DNA of 34,293 nucleotides from a virus, in the IMG/VR virus record IMGVR_UViG_3300021964_000249, positions 1 through 34,293 of that record, one strand, 5' to 3'. The position numbers and the translations under genes are program-made. The notes beneath the pieces were generated by a model that ran no database searches, was not told where the DNA came from, and was given only the letters and a program-made list of their open reading frames with translations. Below are positions 15,202 to 23,332 of this stretch, piece by piece. Each line of letters starts with the position of its first letter. Within the stretch, counting starts at the first letter, position 1.

Positions 15202-15230
15202 ATTATAACACAAAACGGTTAAAATGTAAA
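15202..15230 (-). promoter_or_regulatory. Early promoter
   Basis: Minus-strand TTTACA (15225-15230), 17 bp spacer, TATAAT (15202-15207). The start codon at 15194 follows the -10 box by seven bases. Confidence 0.85.
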
Positions 15231-15233
15231 CCC

Positions 15234-16022
15234 CTATTTTTTCCAAAGAGTTGGTTTGTTATTGAATAGTCCTGTTTTGACTTGGTTATAGCCTAGTTCT
15301 CTTAGTTTATTATTAAAGACTCTGCTGATTTTACTTTGGTCCACAGGTACGCCATGGTTTTCATATGTTTCAAAATGACCTATTGACCATGTATTAAATG
15401 CGTTCGCGATTACAAAGTATTTAGGATTAATATGTTTCACTATATGTTCGACATGCATTATTGGGTCTAGGAAGTGTTCAAAGTATTCTGAAGCAAACAC
15501 CAATCCATCAGTGACTGCAATGTCCTTTACATCTTCGACCATATTAAAGTTATATCTTTTACCCATTTCACTAGCGAATTTCCATTGGTCGGTACCTTTT
15601 AAATTTGTACCAAAGGTAATTTTACCTGGATACAATTGAGATAATATAGCAGTTGAATATCCTATACCATTTCCTACATCAACAATAGATGAAGCATCGT
15701 TTGTAAATTCAGTTAATGGCTGTGGTATTAATTTAGTAGATTTACTAAGTGCTCTTAGATAAGCTCTTGCGTATACTCTAAAGCAATTAAATTGGTCAGT
15801 AAGATAATGTTCATCTGAATAAACCTCATATGCTTTATCCACGCCTTCAGCCTCTAACCATTCATACCATTTTTCAGTAAGGTAATCAAACCTTTCATTT
15901 GATTTAATGTATTCTCTAGTTTGTTCTAAGAAAGCATCATCAACATCACAGATGTTTTTATAATCATTTAAGAAAGTATCTAATAACTTTTTACCTTTTT
16001 GTTCTATTAAAAATTGACTCAT
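15234..16022 (-). CDS. Class I SAM-dependent methyltransferase-like protein
   Basis: A 262-residue protein. A helical N-terminal region (1-105) precedes a Rossmann-type methyltransferase core with SAM-binding loop SIVDVGNGIGYSTA (112-125; motif I with Asn in place of the usual Gly/Cys) and ASEYFEHFLDPIMHVEHI, similar to the post-IV region of Methyltransf_11/23 proteins. There is no PC or DPPY motif, so it does not look like a standard DNA cytosine or adenine methylase; a sugar or base-derivative methylase is possible. It is coupled (TAATG) to the 108-residue protein and the glycosyltransferase, suggesting one modification pathway. Confidence 0.75.
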   Translation of the reverse strand: MSQFLIEQKGKKLLDTFLNDYKNICDVDDAFLEQTREYIKSNERFDYLTEKWYEWLEAEGVDKAYEVYSDEHYLTDQFNCFRVYARAYLRALSKSTKLIPQPLTEFTNDASSIVDVGNGIGYSTAILSQLYPGKITFGTNLKGTDQWKFASEMGKRYNFNMVEDVKDIAVTDGLVFASEYFEHFLDPIMHVEHIVKHINPKYFVIANAFNTWSIGHFETYENHGVPVDQSKISRVFNNKLRELGYNQVKTGLFNNKPTLWKK

Positions 16023-16348
16023 TATTCTTCTATTATCTCCTGGACATTATCATCTGAGATTTGACCTTCGTCCATATAGCGAAGTAAACTGTTAGCAAAT
16101 TTATCTGCTGGTGGATACCATATACCTTTTGTTTTTAAAGTAATATTTGTTTGGTCAATTGTTTCGGCAAAGTTTCTTAAATCCTCTTCGTTACGAAATC
16201 TTACTTTTAACACTTTCCAAGCTTCTGCTTCTGGTTGGTTAAATTCAGGCATTCCGTCCCAATCGTAAGGTGTTTGTTCCTCTTCTTGACCTGTCATAAC
16301 AAATAGATTTTCAGGTTGATAATTTAAAGTTTTATTATTTCTTGACAT
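16022..16348 (-). CDS. Small companion protein of the glycosyltransferase
   Basis: A 108-residue acidic protein. The core AWKVLKVRFRNEEDLRNFAE, followed by a segment ending TLKTKGIWYP, is a compact alpha/beta unit. I believe similar small proteins occur in phage DNA-processing or modification neighbourhoods, but I cannot name a function. AGGAG lies before the ATG, and the gene overlaps its upstream neighbour by 14 bases and its downstream one as TAATG. Its position between a glycosyltransferase and a methyltransferase suggests a shared job, perhaps an adaptor. Confidence 0.7.
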   Translation of the reverse strand: MSRNNKTLNYQPENLFVMTGQEEEQTPYDWDGMPEFNQPEAEAWKVLKVRFRNEEDLRNFAETIDQTNITLKTKGIWYPPADKFANSLLRYMDEGQISDDNVQEIIEE

Positions 16349-17279
16349 TTTCTTTCTCCTTAAGTCTTACTAATTTGAGTCCATAATTATTTGGACCTTT
16401 AGGTATATTTAGACCATCTTTTAATGTTGGTTTGATACCTTTTTGAAATTCCCTATAATCGACATGATGGTGGAATCTACCCCATTTTTGAGTCACATGA
16501 ACTACATCTGGGTGTTGGTCTCTAAGCGATTCAGCAAAGGTTTTTCTATTATCAAAGCCTTCACTACCTGCTCTTGCTTCAACGCCACCCACTTTATCGA
16601 TGTTGTATATCTCTTCAGTATTACCACCTTTCATGGCCATACTTGCAACCTTACCACATAAGAAAGCATTAAATAACAATGTATGATAACCTGATTTCAT
16701 TACTCTTAATGATAAATCAGTATCCTCGTTGTATCTACCTCTCCAATATAGGTCTGGGTATATATCATTTGATAAACATATACAGCTGTAAACTCTAGTG
16801 TTATGATAATACGGTGGTCGTTTAGTAGTTGAAGGAGCAAAGAATGCATAGTTCATACCAAACATTTTTACATCTGTATATCGGTCTGCAAAATCCTCAC
16901 ATGCTCTAAACCCTGTTGGTGTAGTCATCTGCACTTTTTTGTTTTTATGTAAACGATAAAAGTGTTGCATGTTATCATCTAGTATCCAATGTCTTTTATG
17001 ACCTTCATTAATCGAATGTTCCCATACCCAGTTACGAACTGGTATTGAACCACCTAAAAGTCCTGTAACCTCACATTTTCTAGACCAATTTGGATTGTCT
17101 CTAAAATTGGTTGGTAATGTAAGTATGTTTTGCTTTGGAATGACTGCCGCATAATCATCATATTCTGATTCCTCAATAACAATACGATACATTGCCCCAA
17201 TCTCTTCCATAGATTTAACGGTTAGCCTAGAGTCGGCTCTACCTTTACTGATAATGTATATTGGGTATTTTGACTGCAT
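16335..17279 (-). CDS. TET-associated-type glycosyltransferase (TAGT/GREB1-like)
   Basis: A 314-residue glycosyltransferase. YPIYIISKGRADSRLT (5-20), ESEYDDYAAVIP (37-48), GSIPVRNWVWEHSI (77-90) and GHKRHWILDDNMQHFYRL (93-110) are characteristic of the TET/JBP-associated glycosyltransferase family, with Asp101-Asp102 as the metal-binding DxD-like pair. RYNEDTDLSLRV (182-193) supplies the second acidic site. In phages the family was proposed and partly shown to glycosylate oxidised 5-methylcytosine in DNA. No TET dioxygenase or cytosine methylase is in this window, so the acceptor is unproven. UDP-glucuronate or a derivative from the ugd/epimerase genes could be the donor. Confidence 0.8.
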   Translation of the reverse strand: MQSKYPIYIISKGRADSRLTVKSMEEIGAMYRIVIEESEYDDYAAVIPKQNILTLPTNFRDNPNWSRKCEVTGLLGGSIPVRNWVWEHSINEGHKRHWILDDNMQHFYRLHKNKKVQMTTPTGFRACEDFADRYTDVKMFGMNYAFFAPSTTKRPPYYHNTRVYSCICLSNDIYPDLYWRGRYNEDTDLSLRVMKSGYHTLLFNAFLCGKVASMAMKGGNTEEIYNIDKVGGVEARAGSEGFDNRKTFAESLRDQHPDVVHVTQKWGRFHHHVDYREFQKGIKPTLKDGLNIPKGPNNYGLKLVRLKEKENVKK

Positions 17280-17557
17280 TATACTACGATTTTACTTCCA
17301 GTGTTAGCTACAATCCCTGAATCCATTTGTCTGACTTGGTCGACCATTTCATTGGCTGGTTCCACAACAAACATTATGAATCTTTTATCGATTGTAACAC
17401 CTTCACTTGCTTTGGTATAAGCCATAAAAGGCATAAACCCAATTCGGCCTTCCCCTGCAGGTAGCAGAGAATAACCATCTTTAATAGTAATTGAATCACC
17501 ATTATCGGTAACCTTTCCTATCACTTCCTCGCCTGAGGATAATCTAATTAATTCCAT
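17279..17557 (-). CDS. Sm-like (LSm-type) small phage protein
   Basis: A 92-residue beta-rich protein: MELIRLSSGEEVIGKVTDNG, then SITIKDGYSL, GRIGFMPFMAYT and KRFIMFVVEPANEMVDQV. The pattern of a GEEVIGK turn followed by strands resembles Sm-fold proteins, many copies of which occur in T4-like cyanophages. Sm proteins usually form rings that bind RNA, but RNA binding is not shown here. The gene at 32562-32942 is a relative. The start at 17557 is chosen because GGAG lies seven bases upstream; the ATG at 17569 overlaps that ribosome site. Confidence 0.7.
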   Translation of the reverse strand: MELIRLSSGEEVIGKVTDNGDSITIKDGYSLLPAGEGRIGFMPFMAYTKASEGVTIDKRFIMFVVEPANEMVDQVRQMDSGIVANTGSKIVV

Positions 17558-17577
17558 TTTTTTCTCCATGTTGGTAT

Positions 17578-17606
17578 ATTATACTATATTTAGACATATT
17601 TGTAAA
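17578..17606 (-). promoter_or_regulatory. Early promoter
   Basis: Minus-strand TTTACA (17601-17606), 17 bp spacer, TATAAT (17578-17583). It drives the Sm-like, glycosyltransferase, companion and methyltransferase genes. Confidence 0.85.
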
Positions 17607-17610
17607 CCCC

Positions 17611-20112
17611 TTATCCAAAAAAATCTTCCAAAGATTGAACTTCTTCTGAGGACCAACCTACAGCCTTGAGTATATGCTCAATAGGGTCCAGGAAGGTTTT
17701 TTGAAATTGTGTTTCATAATCTATATAGTTATTTAGTCCGAATTCTATCGGTAGATATTGAGTAAATCCAATTACATTTTCATGTATAGGATTTGGTTTT
17801 TTAAGATAGACAAATTTAGTTTTGTCTCCATTCTTAATTGGTTCATATTTTCTAGTCAGTCCATGTAACTTGAGTTGATGATTATGTAATAGAGCAGCAC
17901 GGACATGGATTGGGCTACCTTTGCGATATATCCTTTCCTTGTCTCTATATTCAGACACACTAGATACGCCACGAGGAAAAGCAACCTCATGCGGTGGTAG
18001 TGTACAAAAATATGTTTTAAATTGTTCAATTGCAATTTGTGTTTGTCTTTCACTACCTTGCATTATAACTTTAAATAATTCCTTAAGAGCATCGCGACAC
18101 ATAGCAGGAGTTGAAGATTTAATAGCCTCGATACCCATAATTTTTAATTTAGGTTCTGCATATCTCACGCCCTCGTTATCATGCACATTGAGAATATATC
18201 TCTTTTTAGCAGTCCAGATTGCGCGGTCGCCAATAGCCTCTCGCTTCATAACCATACGATTTTCAATGCCACCCATTAGAGTATATAGTTTGTCATATGC
18301 TTTTTGTAATACTGGTTCCAATTTATCCTGGCAAACTTTATCCATAAAATTAATTGGGTCATCTGGGTTAACTGCTTTAACCAATTCGTCAAGTGAAACA
18401 TATAGTGAATCAGTATCGATTGCAATCACATAATCCTTATTATCTGTTTTTAATATAGTATTTAGATACTTGTTAATCGCAACCTCTGCCCATCGAATTG
18501 TTAGCTGACCTGATAATGTAATTGCCTCTGCAATTCTTTGGTCGAAGAAGCGGAAGTACCTATTACCTAAAGCACCATATAAACTGTTTAAAAGAATTTT
18601 AATTGCCATCTGTTCATTTTCAGCAACTGATATCCTTCGTTCAACATCCCATAGTTTTTGTTTATCGGTTTTGTCAATTGTTTGTAGTTCTTTTTGTGCA
18701 GAAATCATGTTTTGTTTGATTGTCACACGGTCACTATACATGGTATCCACAAGTTTTGGCATTACACCTTTTGTATCTGTATGAAAACATTGTCCATTAC
18801 CACCAAGTGAATATCCCCTGTTATTAATTTGTTGTCCTTCTAGTATTTTTTCCACATCAATATTTGCCACAACACCTTCAGCAATTGTTTCGGTCGACAT
18901 ATTGTATTGCATAATGAGTGATGGATATAGAGAATTTAAATCAAAGGATACTACATTATCATGCATTCCAACCATAGGGTCTTTGACATATCCACCAGGA
19001 TATGATGATTTAATTTTATCCTCGTAAAATGGTATTGCGATTTTTTGTTCATATAAATGACGATATATAATTGTTTCCCATATCGCTGTGACTCCAAATG
19101 TGTCTGAATAGTTTACACCACCTTTATATGCCATGGTCATCATCAGTGTGATAAGACCCATTTTTTCTTCTAATCGGTCAACCAATTCCACGTCCTTGAT
19201 ATTATAATCAATAAACTTTTGGTAATCATTTTTATATAAATCAAACAAAGAACCATGTTCCTCGTATGAGAGCTTTTTATCGCCAAGTATTACATTTGCA
19301 ATATGGTCAAGTCGATATGATTCCTGAGCAGTGTAAGTATATTTTTGGAAGAGCTCTAGGTAATCAGCAGTGTTAATGCCTTTTAGGTCATACACGGCTT
19401 CTGTTCTGTTGATTCTACGGACTGAACCTGGTTCAATCATATTCCAGGGACTGAATTTTTTAGTTAGGTCCTCACCTAGTATTTTAATTGACCTATTGAT
19501 AATATATGGTATATCAAAGAATCGAACATTCCAACCGGTAATAACATCTGGATAATTACTAGGAGTAGACCAATGTGTTAGGAATAATTGAAATAATTCC
19601 AATTCTGATTCGCACTTTTTATATACGACGCGATTACTTTTCATTACTGATTCTGATACATTATAATCGCCACAACCCCAAACATAATATGTATTATCAA
19701 TATTATTTTTAATACAGATAGCAGTTACCGGATAACTTGCTGTGTCTGGGTGTGGAAAGCCTTCGTCTGATTGAACCTCAATATCAATTGTAGTTACATT
19801 GATTTGGTTTCTGTTGTATTCTATTGGGCCGGGAAACTCTTCATTGATATATGCAGGTATATATCGATCATTGCCAAAGATTTGGCGACCTGCTGTGTGT
19901 TTGTTTTCATCAATCCAGTTTTTTGCATCACGCATGCTGTCAAGTTTAATTGGCGCGCATTGCACACCATCGATGGATTTCCAATCACCTTTTGGTGTGG
20001 AAACAAAAACCGTGGGTTGATATTTAATTCGTTTGGATATCTTTTTCCCATTTTCGTAGCCTCGATAGAGGAGGGAATTGCCATAACGAGAGATGTTTGT
20101 ATAAAATTTCAT
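17611..20112 (-). CDS. 43: Family B DNA polymerase gp43
   Basis: An 833-residue replicative polymerase with 3'-5' exonuclease. Exonuclease motifs are TIDIE (108-112), GWNVRFFD (193-200) and YNIKD (303-307). Polymerase motifs are DLNSLYPS (391-398), KILLNSLYG (505-513) and IDTDS (565-569). All catalytic acids are present, and length is near T4 gp43 (898). An N-terminal segment of about 100 residues matches the phage-type N-terminal domain. There is no Shine-Dalgarno; the ATG is one base past the predicted transcription start. The order clamp, clamp loader, RegA, polymerase is kept as in T4, with hsp20 and a small membrane gene inserted before it. Confidence 0.98.
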   Translation of the reverse strand: MKFYTNISRYGNSLLYRGYENGKKISKRIKYQPTVFVSTPKGDWKSIDGVQCAPIKLDSMRDAKNWIDENKHTAGRQIFGNDRYIPAYINEEFPGPIEYNRNQINVTTIDIEVQSDEGFPHPDTASYPVTAICIKNNIDNTYYVWGCGDYNVSESVMKSNRVVYKKCESELELFQLFLTHWSTPSNYPDVITGWNVRFFDIPYIINRSIKILGEDLTKKFSPWNMIEPGSVRRINRTEAVYDLKGINTADYLELFQKYTYTAQESYRLDHIANVILGDKKLSYEEHGSLFDLYKNDYQKFIDYNIKDVELVDRLEEKMGLITLMMTMAYKGGVNYSDTFGVTAIWETIIYRHLYEQKIAIPFYEDKIKSSYPGGYVKDPMVGMHDNVVSFDLNSLYPSLIMQYNMSTETIAEGVVANIDVEKILEGQQINNRGYSLGGNGQCFHTDTKGVMPKLVDTMYSDRVTIKQNMISAQKELQTIDKTDKQKLWDVERRISVAENEQMAIKILLNSLYGALGNRYFRFFDQRIAEAITLSGQLTIRWAEVAINKYLNTILKTDNKDYVIAIDTDSLYVSLDELVKAVNPDDPINFMDKVCQDKLEPVLQKAYDKLYTLMGGIENRMVMKREAIGDRAIWTAKKRYILNVHDNEGVRYAEPKLKIMGIEAIKSSTPAMCRDALKELFKVIMQGSERQTQIAIEQFKTYFCTLPPHEVAFPRGVSSVSEYRDKERIYRKGSPIHVRAALLHNHQLKLHGLTRKYEPIKNGDKTKFVYLKKPNPIHENVIGFTQYLPIEFGLNNYIDYETQFQKTFLDPIEHILKAVGWSSEEVQSLEDFFG

Positions 20113-20119
20113 AATGTAT

Positions 20120-20148
20120 ATTATATCACATTTTCAGTATAATGTAAA
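20120..20148 (-). promoter_or_regulatory. Early promoter for gp43
   Basis: Minus-strand TTTACA (20143-20148), 17 bp spacer, TATAAT (20120-20125). Seven bases separate the -10 box from the gp43 ATG. Confidence 0.85.
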
Positions 20149-20154
20149 TAGGTT

Positions 20155-20174
20155 GGGGGAAATTTCTTTCCCCC
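20155..20174 (-). terminator. Hairpin terminator before gp43 promoter
   Basis: On the minus strand GGGGGAAA and TTTCCCCC close a GAAA tetraloop, a very stable stem. It follows the small membrane protein gene and abuts the gp43 promoter. The trailing sequence AACCTATTT is only weakly U-rich, so termination may be partial, or the stem may protect RNA ends. Confidence 0.6.
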
Positions 20175-20195
20175 GCATGATTATGTCAATGAGAC

Positions 20196-20336
20196 TTAAA
20201 AATTAGATGCCTGAGCTATCATTAACGCTGGTGCTAATCCTAAGATTAGTCCGGTTGTTAATAATGCAATTGCAGTATTTTTTAAGGCCTCGGCAACGTC
20301 TTCATACTTATCCATAAGATGGATTATATGTTTCAT
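20196..20336 (-). CDS. Small membrane protein, 46 residues
   Basis: Begins MKHIIHLMDKYEDVAEALKN, an amphipathic charged segment, then one hydrophobic stretch TAIALLTTGLILGLAP and ALMIAQASNF at the end. A single membrane span with the N-terminus inside is likely. GGAG lies seven bases before the ATG, and a stable hairpin follows the stop. It lies downstream of hsp20 and may share its late transcript. Not recognised as a family; holin-like size, but one span only and no supporting context. Confidence 0.65.
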   Translation of the reverse strand: MKHIIHLMDKYEDVAEALKNTAIALLTTGLILGLAPALMIAQASNF

Positions 20337-20393
20337 GTTGTTCTCCAGTAAATGTGTTTATTACATATCTACTGAGTGTCGCTGCTTGCCAGT

Positions 20394-20852
20394 CTATCCT
20401 TTTAGATATTCTTTCTTCTTTGATGCCCCAGCAGACCCTAATTCGATCTTCCTAGGACGCTTTTCTTCCGGAAGTTCTACTCTGGCATAAACCACTAGTA
20501 TCCCATCCTTCAAATCAGCACCGTCTATTACTACAAATTCTGAGAGTCGGAAGCTCTTCTCAAATTTGCGGCTAGAAATGCCTTTATATGCATATTCACG
20601 CTCATCTTTATCCACTTCTCCAGAGACTTTAAGAATACCGTCCTTAAGTTCGATATTAATATCATCTTCTGCGAACCCAGCCACTGCTAATTCAATAAGG
20701 AATTTTTCCTCATCAATTTTAACAACGTTATGGGGTGGATAATTATTATTACTAGACCTAGCACTTGAATGAATCCTTTCCAGGTCCTCAAACAATGTAT
20801 CAAATCCAACAAATAGTGAACGCGGTACGTTCAAGTTATTTCTTACTACCAT
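20394..20852 (-). CDS. Small heat shock protein Hsp20
   Basis: A 152-residue alpha-crystallin domain protein. An N-terminal arm (MVVRNNLNVPRSLFVGFDTL) precedes the core EKFLIELAVAGFAEDDINIE, ILKVSGEVDKDE, YKGISSRKFEKSFRL and GILVVYARVELPEE. This ATP-independent holdase keeps unfolding proteins soluble; marine T4-like phages commonly carry one. The start at 20852 is chosen because a perfect AGGAGG lies just upstream; a longer frame has no ribosome site. The only promoter seen ahead of it is the late element at 20916-20923, which suggests a role in head and tail assembly. Confidence 0.95.
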   Translation of the reverse strand: MVVRNNLNVPRSLFVGFDTLFEDLERIHSSARSSNNNYPPHNVVKIDEEKFLIELAVAGFAEDDINIELKDGILKVSGEVDKDEREYAYKGISSRKFEKSFRLSEFVVIDGADLKDGILVVYARVELPEEKRPRKIELGSAGASKKKEYLKG

Positions 20853-20915
20853 TTTGTTTCCTCCTATATGTTTAGCAAGGTTAATTTGGAATCCCCTAAT
20901 GGGCAATTCCGTTGT

Positions 20916-20923
20916 TATTTATA
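20916..20923 (-). promoter_or_regulatory. Late promoter for hsp20
   Basis: Minus-strand TATAAATA in CTATTTGTATAAATAAC, an exact T4-type late element, about 63 bp upstream of the hsp20 start. A second late element on the opposite strand begins 20 bp away. Confidence 0.7.
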
Positions 20924-20943
20924 CAAATAGTTTACCTAGTCTG

Positions 20944-20951
20944 TATAAATA
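20944..20951 (+). promoter_or_regulatory. Plus-strand late promoter, divergent from hsp20
   Basis: TATAAATA on the plus strand, the only exact copy I found in that orientation. Transcription would start near 20957, at the ATG of a tiny frame, and then run antisense through regA and gp62. Confidence 0.5.
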
Positions 20952-20956
20952 ATAAT

Positions 20957-21046
20957 ATGAATTTAATAAAAAACTATTTTAAAAAATTTCATAAATTTAT
21001 GAAATCTGGTAGATTAAACAAGGTTGTTAAGAAAACAATAGCTTAA
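20957..21046 (+). CDS. Possible 29-residue basic peptide on the plus strand
   Basis: A short frame beginning MNLIKNYFKKFHKFMKSGRL and ending VVKKTIA. It is strongly cationic with aromatic residues every three or four positions, compatible with an amphipathic helix. It starts six bases after the plus-strand late element, so it would be leaderless, and stops inside the last codons of the convergent regA gene. A 20 bp palindrome lies within it. It may instead be only the 5' part of a non-coding antisense RNA. Low confidence. Confidence 0.3.
   Translation: MNLIKNYFKKFHKFMKSGRLNKVVKKTIA
20986..21005. repeat. Perfect 20 bp palindrome
   Basis: ATTTCATAAA followed directly by its reverse complement TTTATGAAAT, between hsp20 and regA. 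It could be a protein-binding site or an RNA stem in transcripts of either strand. AT-richness makes chance palindromes more likely, but 20 exact bases is long. Confidence 0.6.
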
Positions 21047-21423
21047 TCTTTATTTGTGTTACCAATATTATATTTTGGACACAATTCCCATTGACTCTTT
21101 TCCTTAAATGGAATTACTTTAATTTGTCTTAACGGAGCCAATGGCTTTGCTTGAGCTGAGTTTATTATGGTAACTAAACCCCAATCAGCAAGCAATGTTG
21201 CAATTGTATTCCTTCTCTCCAAATCATTAGTTACCAAGTTACTTGGTTTACCATCTAGTAAAAAGAGTTCTTTAAAATGTACGATGAAGTATCTACCTTG
21301 TTTATGTAATATATGACAAGATTGATACAGTCTTTGGTCTTTGCGTGATGCGACTCCAATACGTGTTAATGTTTCACGTATTTTTAAAAAGTCGTCTGGT
21401 TCATTGAGTGTGACTTCCAACAT
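21043..21423 (-). CDS. regA: Translational repressor RegA
   Basis: A 126-residue RNA-binding repressor of early phage mRNAs. MLEVTLNEPDDFLKIRETLT, LYQSCHILHKQGRYFIVHFK, ATLLADWGL and WELCPKYNIGN track T4 RegA (122 residues) almost end to end. I choose ATG 21423 because it aligns with the T4 N-terminus. A GTG at 21468 inside the gp62 end would add 15 residues (NENKEITNWQPTD) and has a nearby GGA; it cannot be excluded. The gene follows gp62 as in T4. A divergent late promoter at 20944 points antisense into its 3' end. Confidence 0.93.
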   Translation of the reverse strand: MLEVTLNEPDDFLKIRETLTRIGVASRKDQRLYQSCHILHKQGRYFIVHFKELFLLDGKPSNLVTNDLERRNTIATLLADWGLVTIINSAQAKPLAPLRQIKVIPFKEKSQWELCPKYNIGNTNKD

Positions 21424-21451
21424 ATCAGTTGGTTGCCAATTTGTGATTTCT

Positions 21452-21832
21452 TTATTTTCGTTTTCCACCTTTGTAAATCCTTTGTTTCAAATCAGCGATT
21501 TGTTCTGCACTGAATAATGATAAAACAGATTTAGCTTTTTCATTGCTATATCCATAATATTCTTTAATTAGTTCAATATTAGTGACCTCTTGTGGTTTAA
21601 TCCACTTCGACCACCTTTTGTTCTTTCTAATTATATTTATAAAAAAATCGTACTGAAGCCGATGGTCTAGATTATGATGTATATTCATCTCATTAGCAAA
21701 GAGAATAGTATCTGGGTACATAGAGAGTCCACGATTAATGATAAATGCATTATATTCTTTTTCTGCAATATCATCAACCATGATACCTTTTTTGCCATAG
21801 GTAATATCGTTTATATAATCAAATGGACTCAT
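21452..21832 (-). CDS. 62: Clamp loader small subunit gp62
   Basis: A 126-residue protein: MSPFDYINDITYGKKGIM, NRGLSMYPDTILFANEMN, LQYDFFINIIRKNKRW and a basic end. The sequence and its place between the large clamp loader subunit and RegA match T4 gp62 (187 residues), of which this is a shorter version. With four gp44 subunits it loads the gp45 clamp. Start overlaps the upstream gene as ATGA. The final GGTGGA codons may contribute to the RegA ribosome site. Confidence 0.88.
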   Translation of the reverse strand: MSPFDYINDITYGKKGIMVDDIAEKEYNAFIINRGLSMYPDTILFANEMNIHHNLDHRLQYDFFINIIRKNKRWSKWIKPQEVTNIELIKEYYGYSNEKAKSVLSLFSAEQIADLKQRIYKGGKRK

Positions 21833-22035
21833 GATTGTTGAGAGATATAAGCCTCTGCCATTTCTTTTGTATTAAAAGTTCTTTCAGCAATAATAACTTT
21901 AGTGGTGTTATATTGAACTGCTCTATACTTTTTATCCTCTCCACTGTAATGTATTTCAACCACGTTCCAAGTTGGGTCTGTATCTTCGAGGATTGTTTCC
22001 TCTCCTGTAATTGGATTAATTATATATTTTTTCAT
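21829..22035 (-). CDS. Small unknown protein inside the clamp loader operon
   Basis: A 68-residue protein beginning MKKYIINPITGEETILEDTD, with beta-rich middle (WNVVEIHYSGEDKKYRAVQY) and a helical end (NTKEMAEAYISQQS). It sits between gp44 and gp62 with ATGA overlaps on both sides, so it is co-translated with both clamp loader subunits. T4 has no gene here. I do not recognise it; a link to clamp loading is suggested only by position. Confidence 0.75.
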   Translation of the reverse strand: MKKYIINPITGEETILEDTDPTWNVVEIHYSGEDKKYRAVQYNTTKVIIAERTFNTKEMAEAYISQQS

Positions 22036-22967
22036 TTAAATTTCACTCCTGCCATAATTTCAGTACAACATGCAACCATATTTAATTCATGGTCTGCCAC
22101 AAAACTATTCTTGTATTGATAATCAGCCAATATAAGCACTAGTTGTGGAATACTTTGTGGGTCCACATGTTCGTACATATTGTCATATATCTTTCTGAAT
22201 AGAGCAGCAGGTTCAACATCAATGTTATCGGTTACCCATTGTCTCATTTGTTTAAAATTTTTATCCTTCATCGCTGCCATTAGATTGTTTAGCGATACCT
22301 CTTGTATATTAACCAATATACCTGAATCAATATTACCAGATAAAGAATACCTTTGTAGTTCGTTAAGAACACGTCTCCAGTCTGGCATATGCTTCATAAT
22401 GAGCTCTGCGATAACAGGCTCATCGTACCCGCACTGTTCTGTGTTAAGGATAGTGGTTACACGGGCCATAAACGATGAACACAGTTCAGCTAGGTCGTTC
22501 TTTTTGACATTAAATTCAACAACCGAACACCTAGAATGTAATGGCTCAATGATTCTATTCTTAAAATTACAGGTCATTATGAACCTACAATTGTTACTAA
22601 ACTCTTCAATGAATCCTCTAAGTGCGGGTTGGGTGGACTGGGGGTTTAGATAGTCTGCTTCATCTAAAATCACCACCTTGTATCCACCCTGTAAACTTAC
22701 AGTTGATGCAAATTGTTTAATTTTGTGCCTAAGTGTATCAATGTTACCTTCTTCAGAACCATTGATTAATAAGTAATCCAAATCTAATTCATTACATATT
22801 GCCTTAGCGACTGTTGTTTTACCTACCCCTGCAGTACCAGTGAATAACAAATTTGGTAATTCTTTATTCTCTAGTATCTGTCTGAATGTATCCTTTAAGG
22901 CTACAGGTAGTATTGTGTCCTCTATTGTCTGAGGTCTGTATTTTTCAACCCATAAATATTCATTCAT
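22032..22967 (-). CDS. 44: Clamp loader large subunit gp44 (AAA+ ATPase)
   Basis: A 311-residue AAA+ protein. LWVEKYRPQTIEDTIL opens the domain, then Walker A GTAGVGKT (44-51), Walker B VVILDEADYL near residue 100, sensor ITC in FIMTCNFKNRI and the SRC arginine-finger motif in LHSRCSV. The C-terminal helical collar completes a length close to T4 gp44 (319). It loads the gp45 ring on primed DNA with gp62. The start overlaps the DUF2693-like stop as ATGA. Confidence 0.97.
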   Translation of the reverse strand: MNEYLWVEKYRPQTIEDTILPVALKDTFRQILENKELPNLLFTGTAGVGKTTVAKAICNELDLDYLLINGSEEGNIDTLRHKIKQFASTVSLQGGYKVVILDEADYLNPQSTQPALRGFIEEFSNNCRFIMTCNFKNRIIEPLHSRCSVVEFNVKKNDLAELCSSFMARVTTILNTEQCGYDEPVIAELIMKHMPDWRRVLNELQRYSLSGNIDSGILVNIQEVSLNNLMAAMKDKNFKQMRQWVTDNIDVEPAALFRKIYDNMYEHVDPQSIPQLVLILADYQYKNSFVADHELNMVACCTEIMAGVKFK

Positions 22968-23284
22968 ACCATTTTACCTGTTTCCATATCAACTCCAGCA
23001 TCATCTACGACTCTGAATTGACTTGGTGAATTAGTATCCCATTGAACAACTGTGTCCAACCTGAAACTTCTCCATGCATTTTTGTCTAATGACCATACCG
23101 GAAATGCTTCCATTCCTGTTGCTGAATAATCTATTGATATTGTGACACCAGCCTCTTGTAGAGTTTCTGGTTTTAGAGTACATGGCATTATTCTTAATTC
23201 GCCTGTATCTATTTTTTTGAATGTTACTGTGACATGCCCTGTTTGTAAAGCCTCGAGCAATTTGGCTTTTTCATTTGTTTCCAT
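22964..23284 (-). CDS. DUF2693 / WYL_2-like Sm-fold protein
   Basis: A 106-residue protein starting METNEKAKLLEALQTGHVTV. The segment VTVTFKKIDTGELRIMPCTL matches phage proteins of the DUF2693 type, described as an Sm-like SH3 beta-barrel. Further on come FPVWSLDKNAWRSFRLDTV and a polar end. Function is unknown; nucleic-acid or ligand binding is possible for the fold. The ATG at 23284 is chosen because GGATAT precedes it; an upstream start 15 codons earlier lies in the intergenic hairpin. Confidence 0.75.
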   Translation of the reverse strand: METNEKAKLLEALQTGHVTVTFKKIDTGELRIMPCTLKPETLQEAGVTISIDYSATGMEAFPVWSLDKNAWRSFRLDTVVQWDTNSPSQFRVVDDAGVDMETGKMV

Positions 23285-23308
23285 AATATATCCTATAATG
23301 TAAAAGTA

Positions 23309-23326
23309 GGGAGACAGAAGCCTCCC
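23309..23326 (-). terminator. Weak hairpin terminator
   Basis: On the minus strand GGGAGGC and GTCTCCC pair (one G-U) around TTCT, between the 83-residue gene and the DUF2693-like gene. The sequence after it, TACTTTTACATT, is only moderately U-rich, so it may attenuate rather than stop transcription. Confidence 0.5.
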
Positions 23327-23332
23327 CATAAT

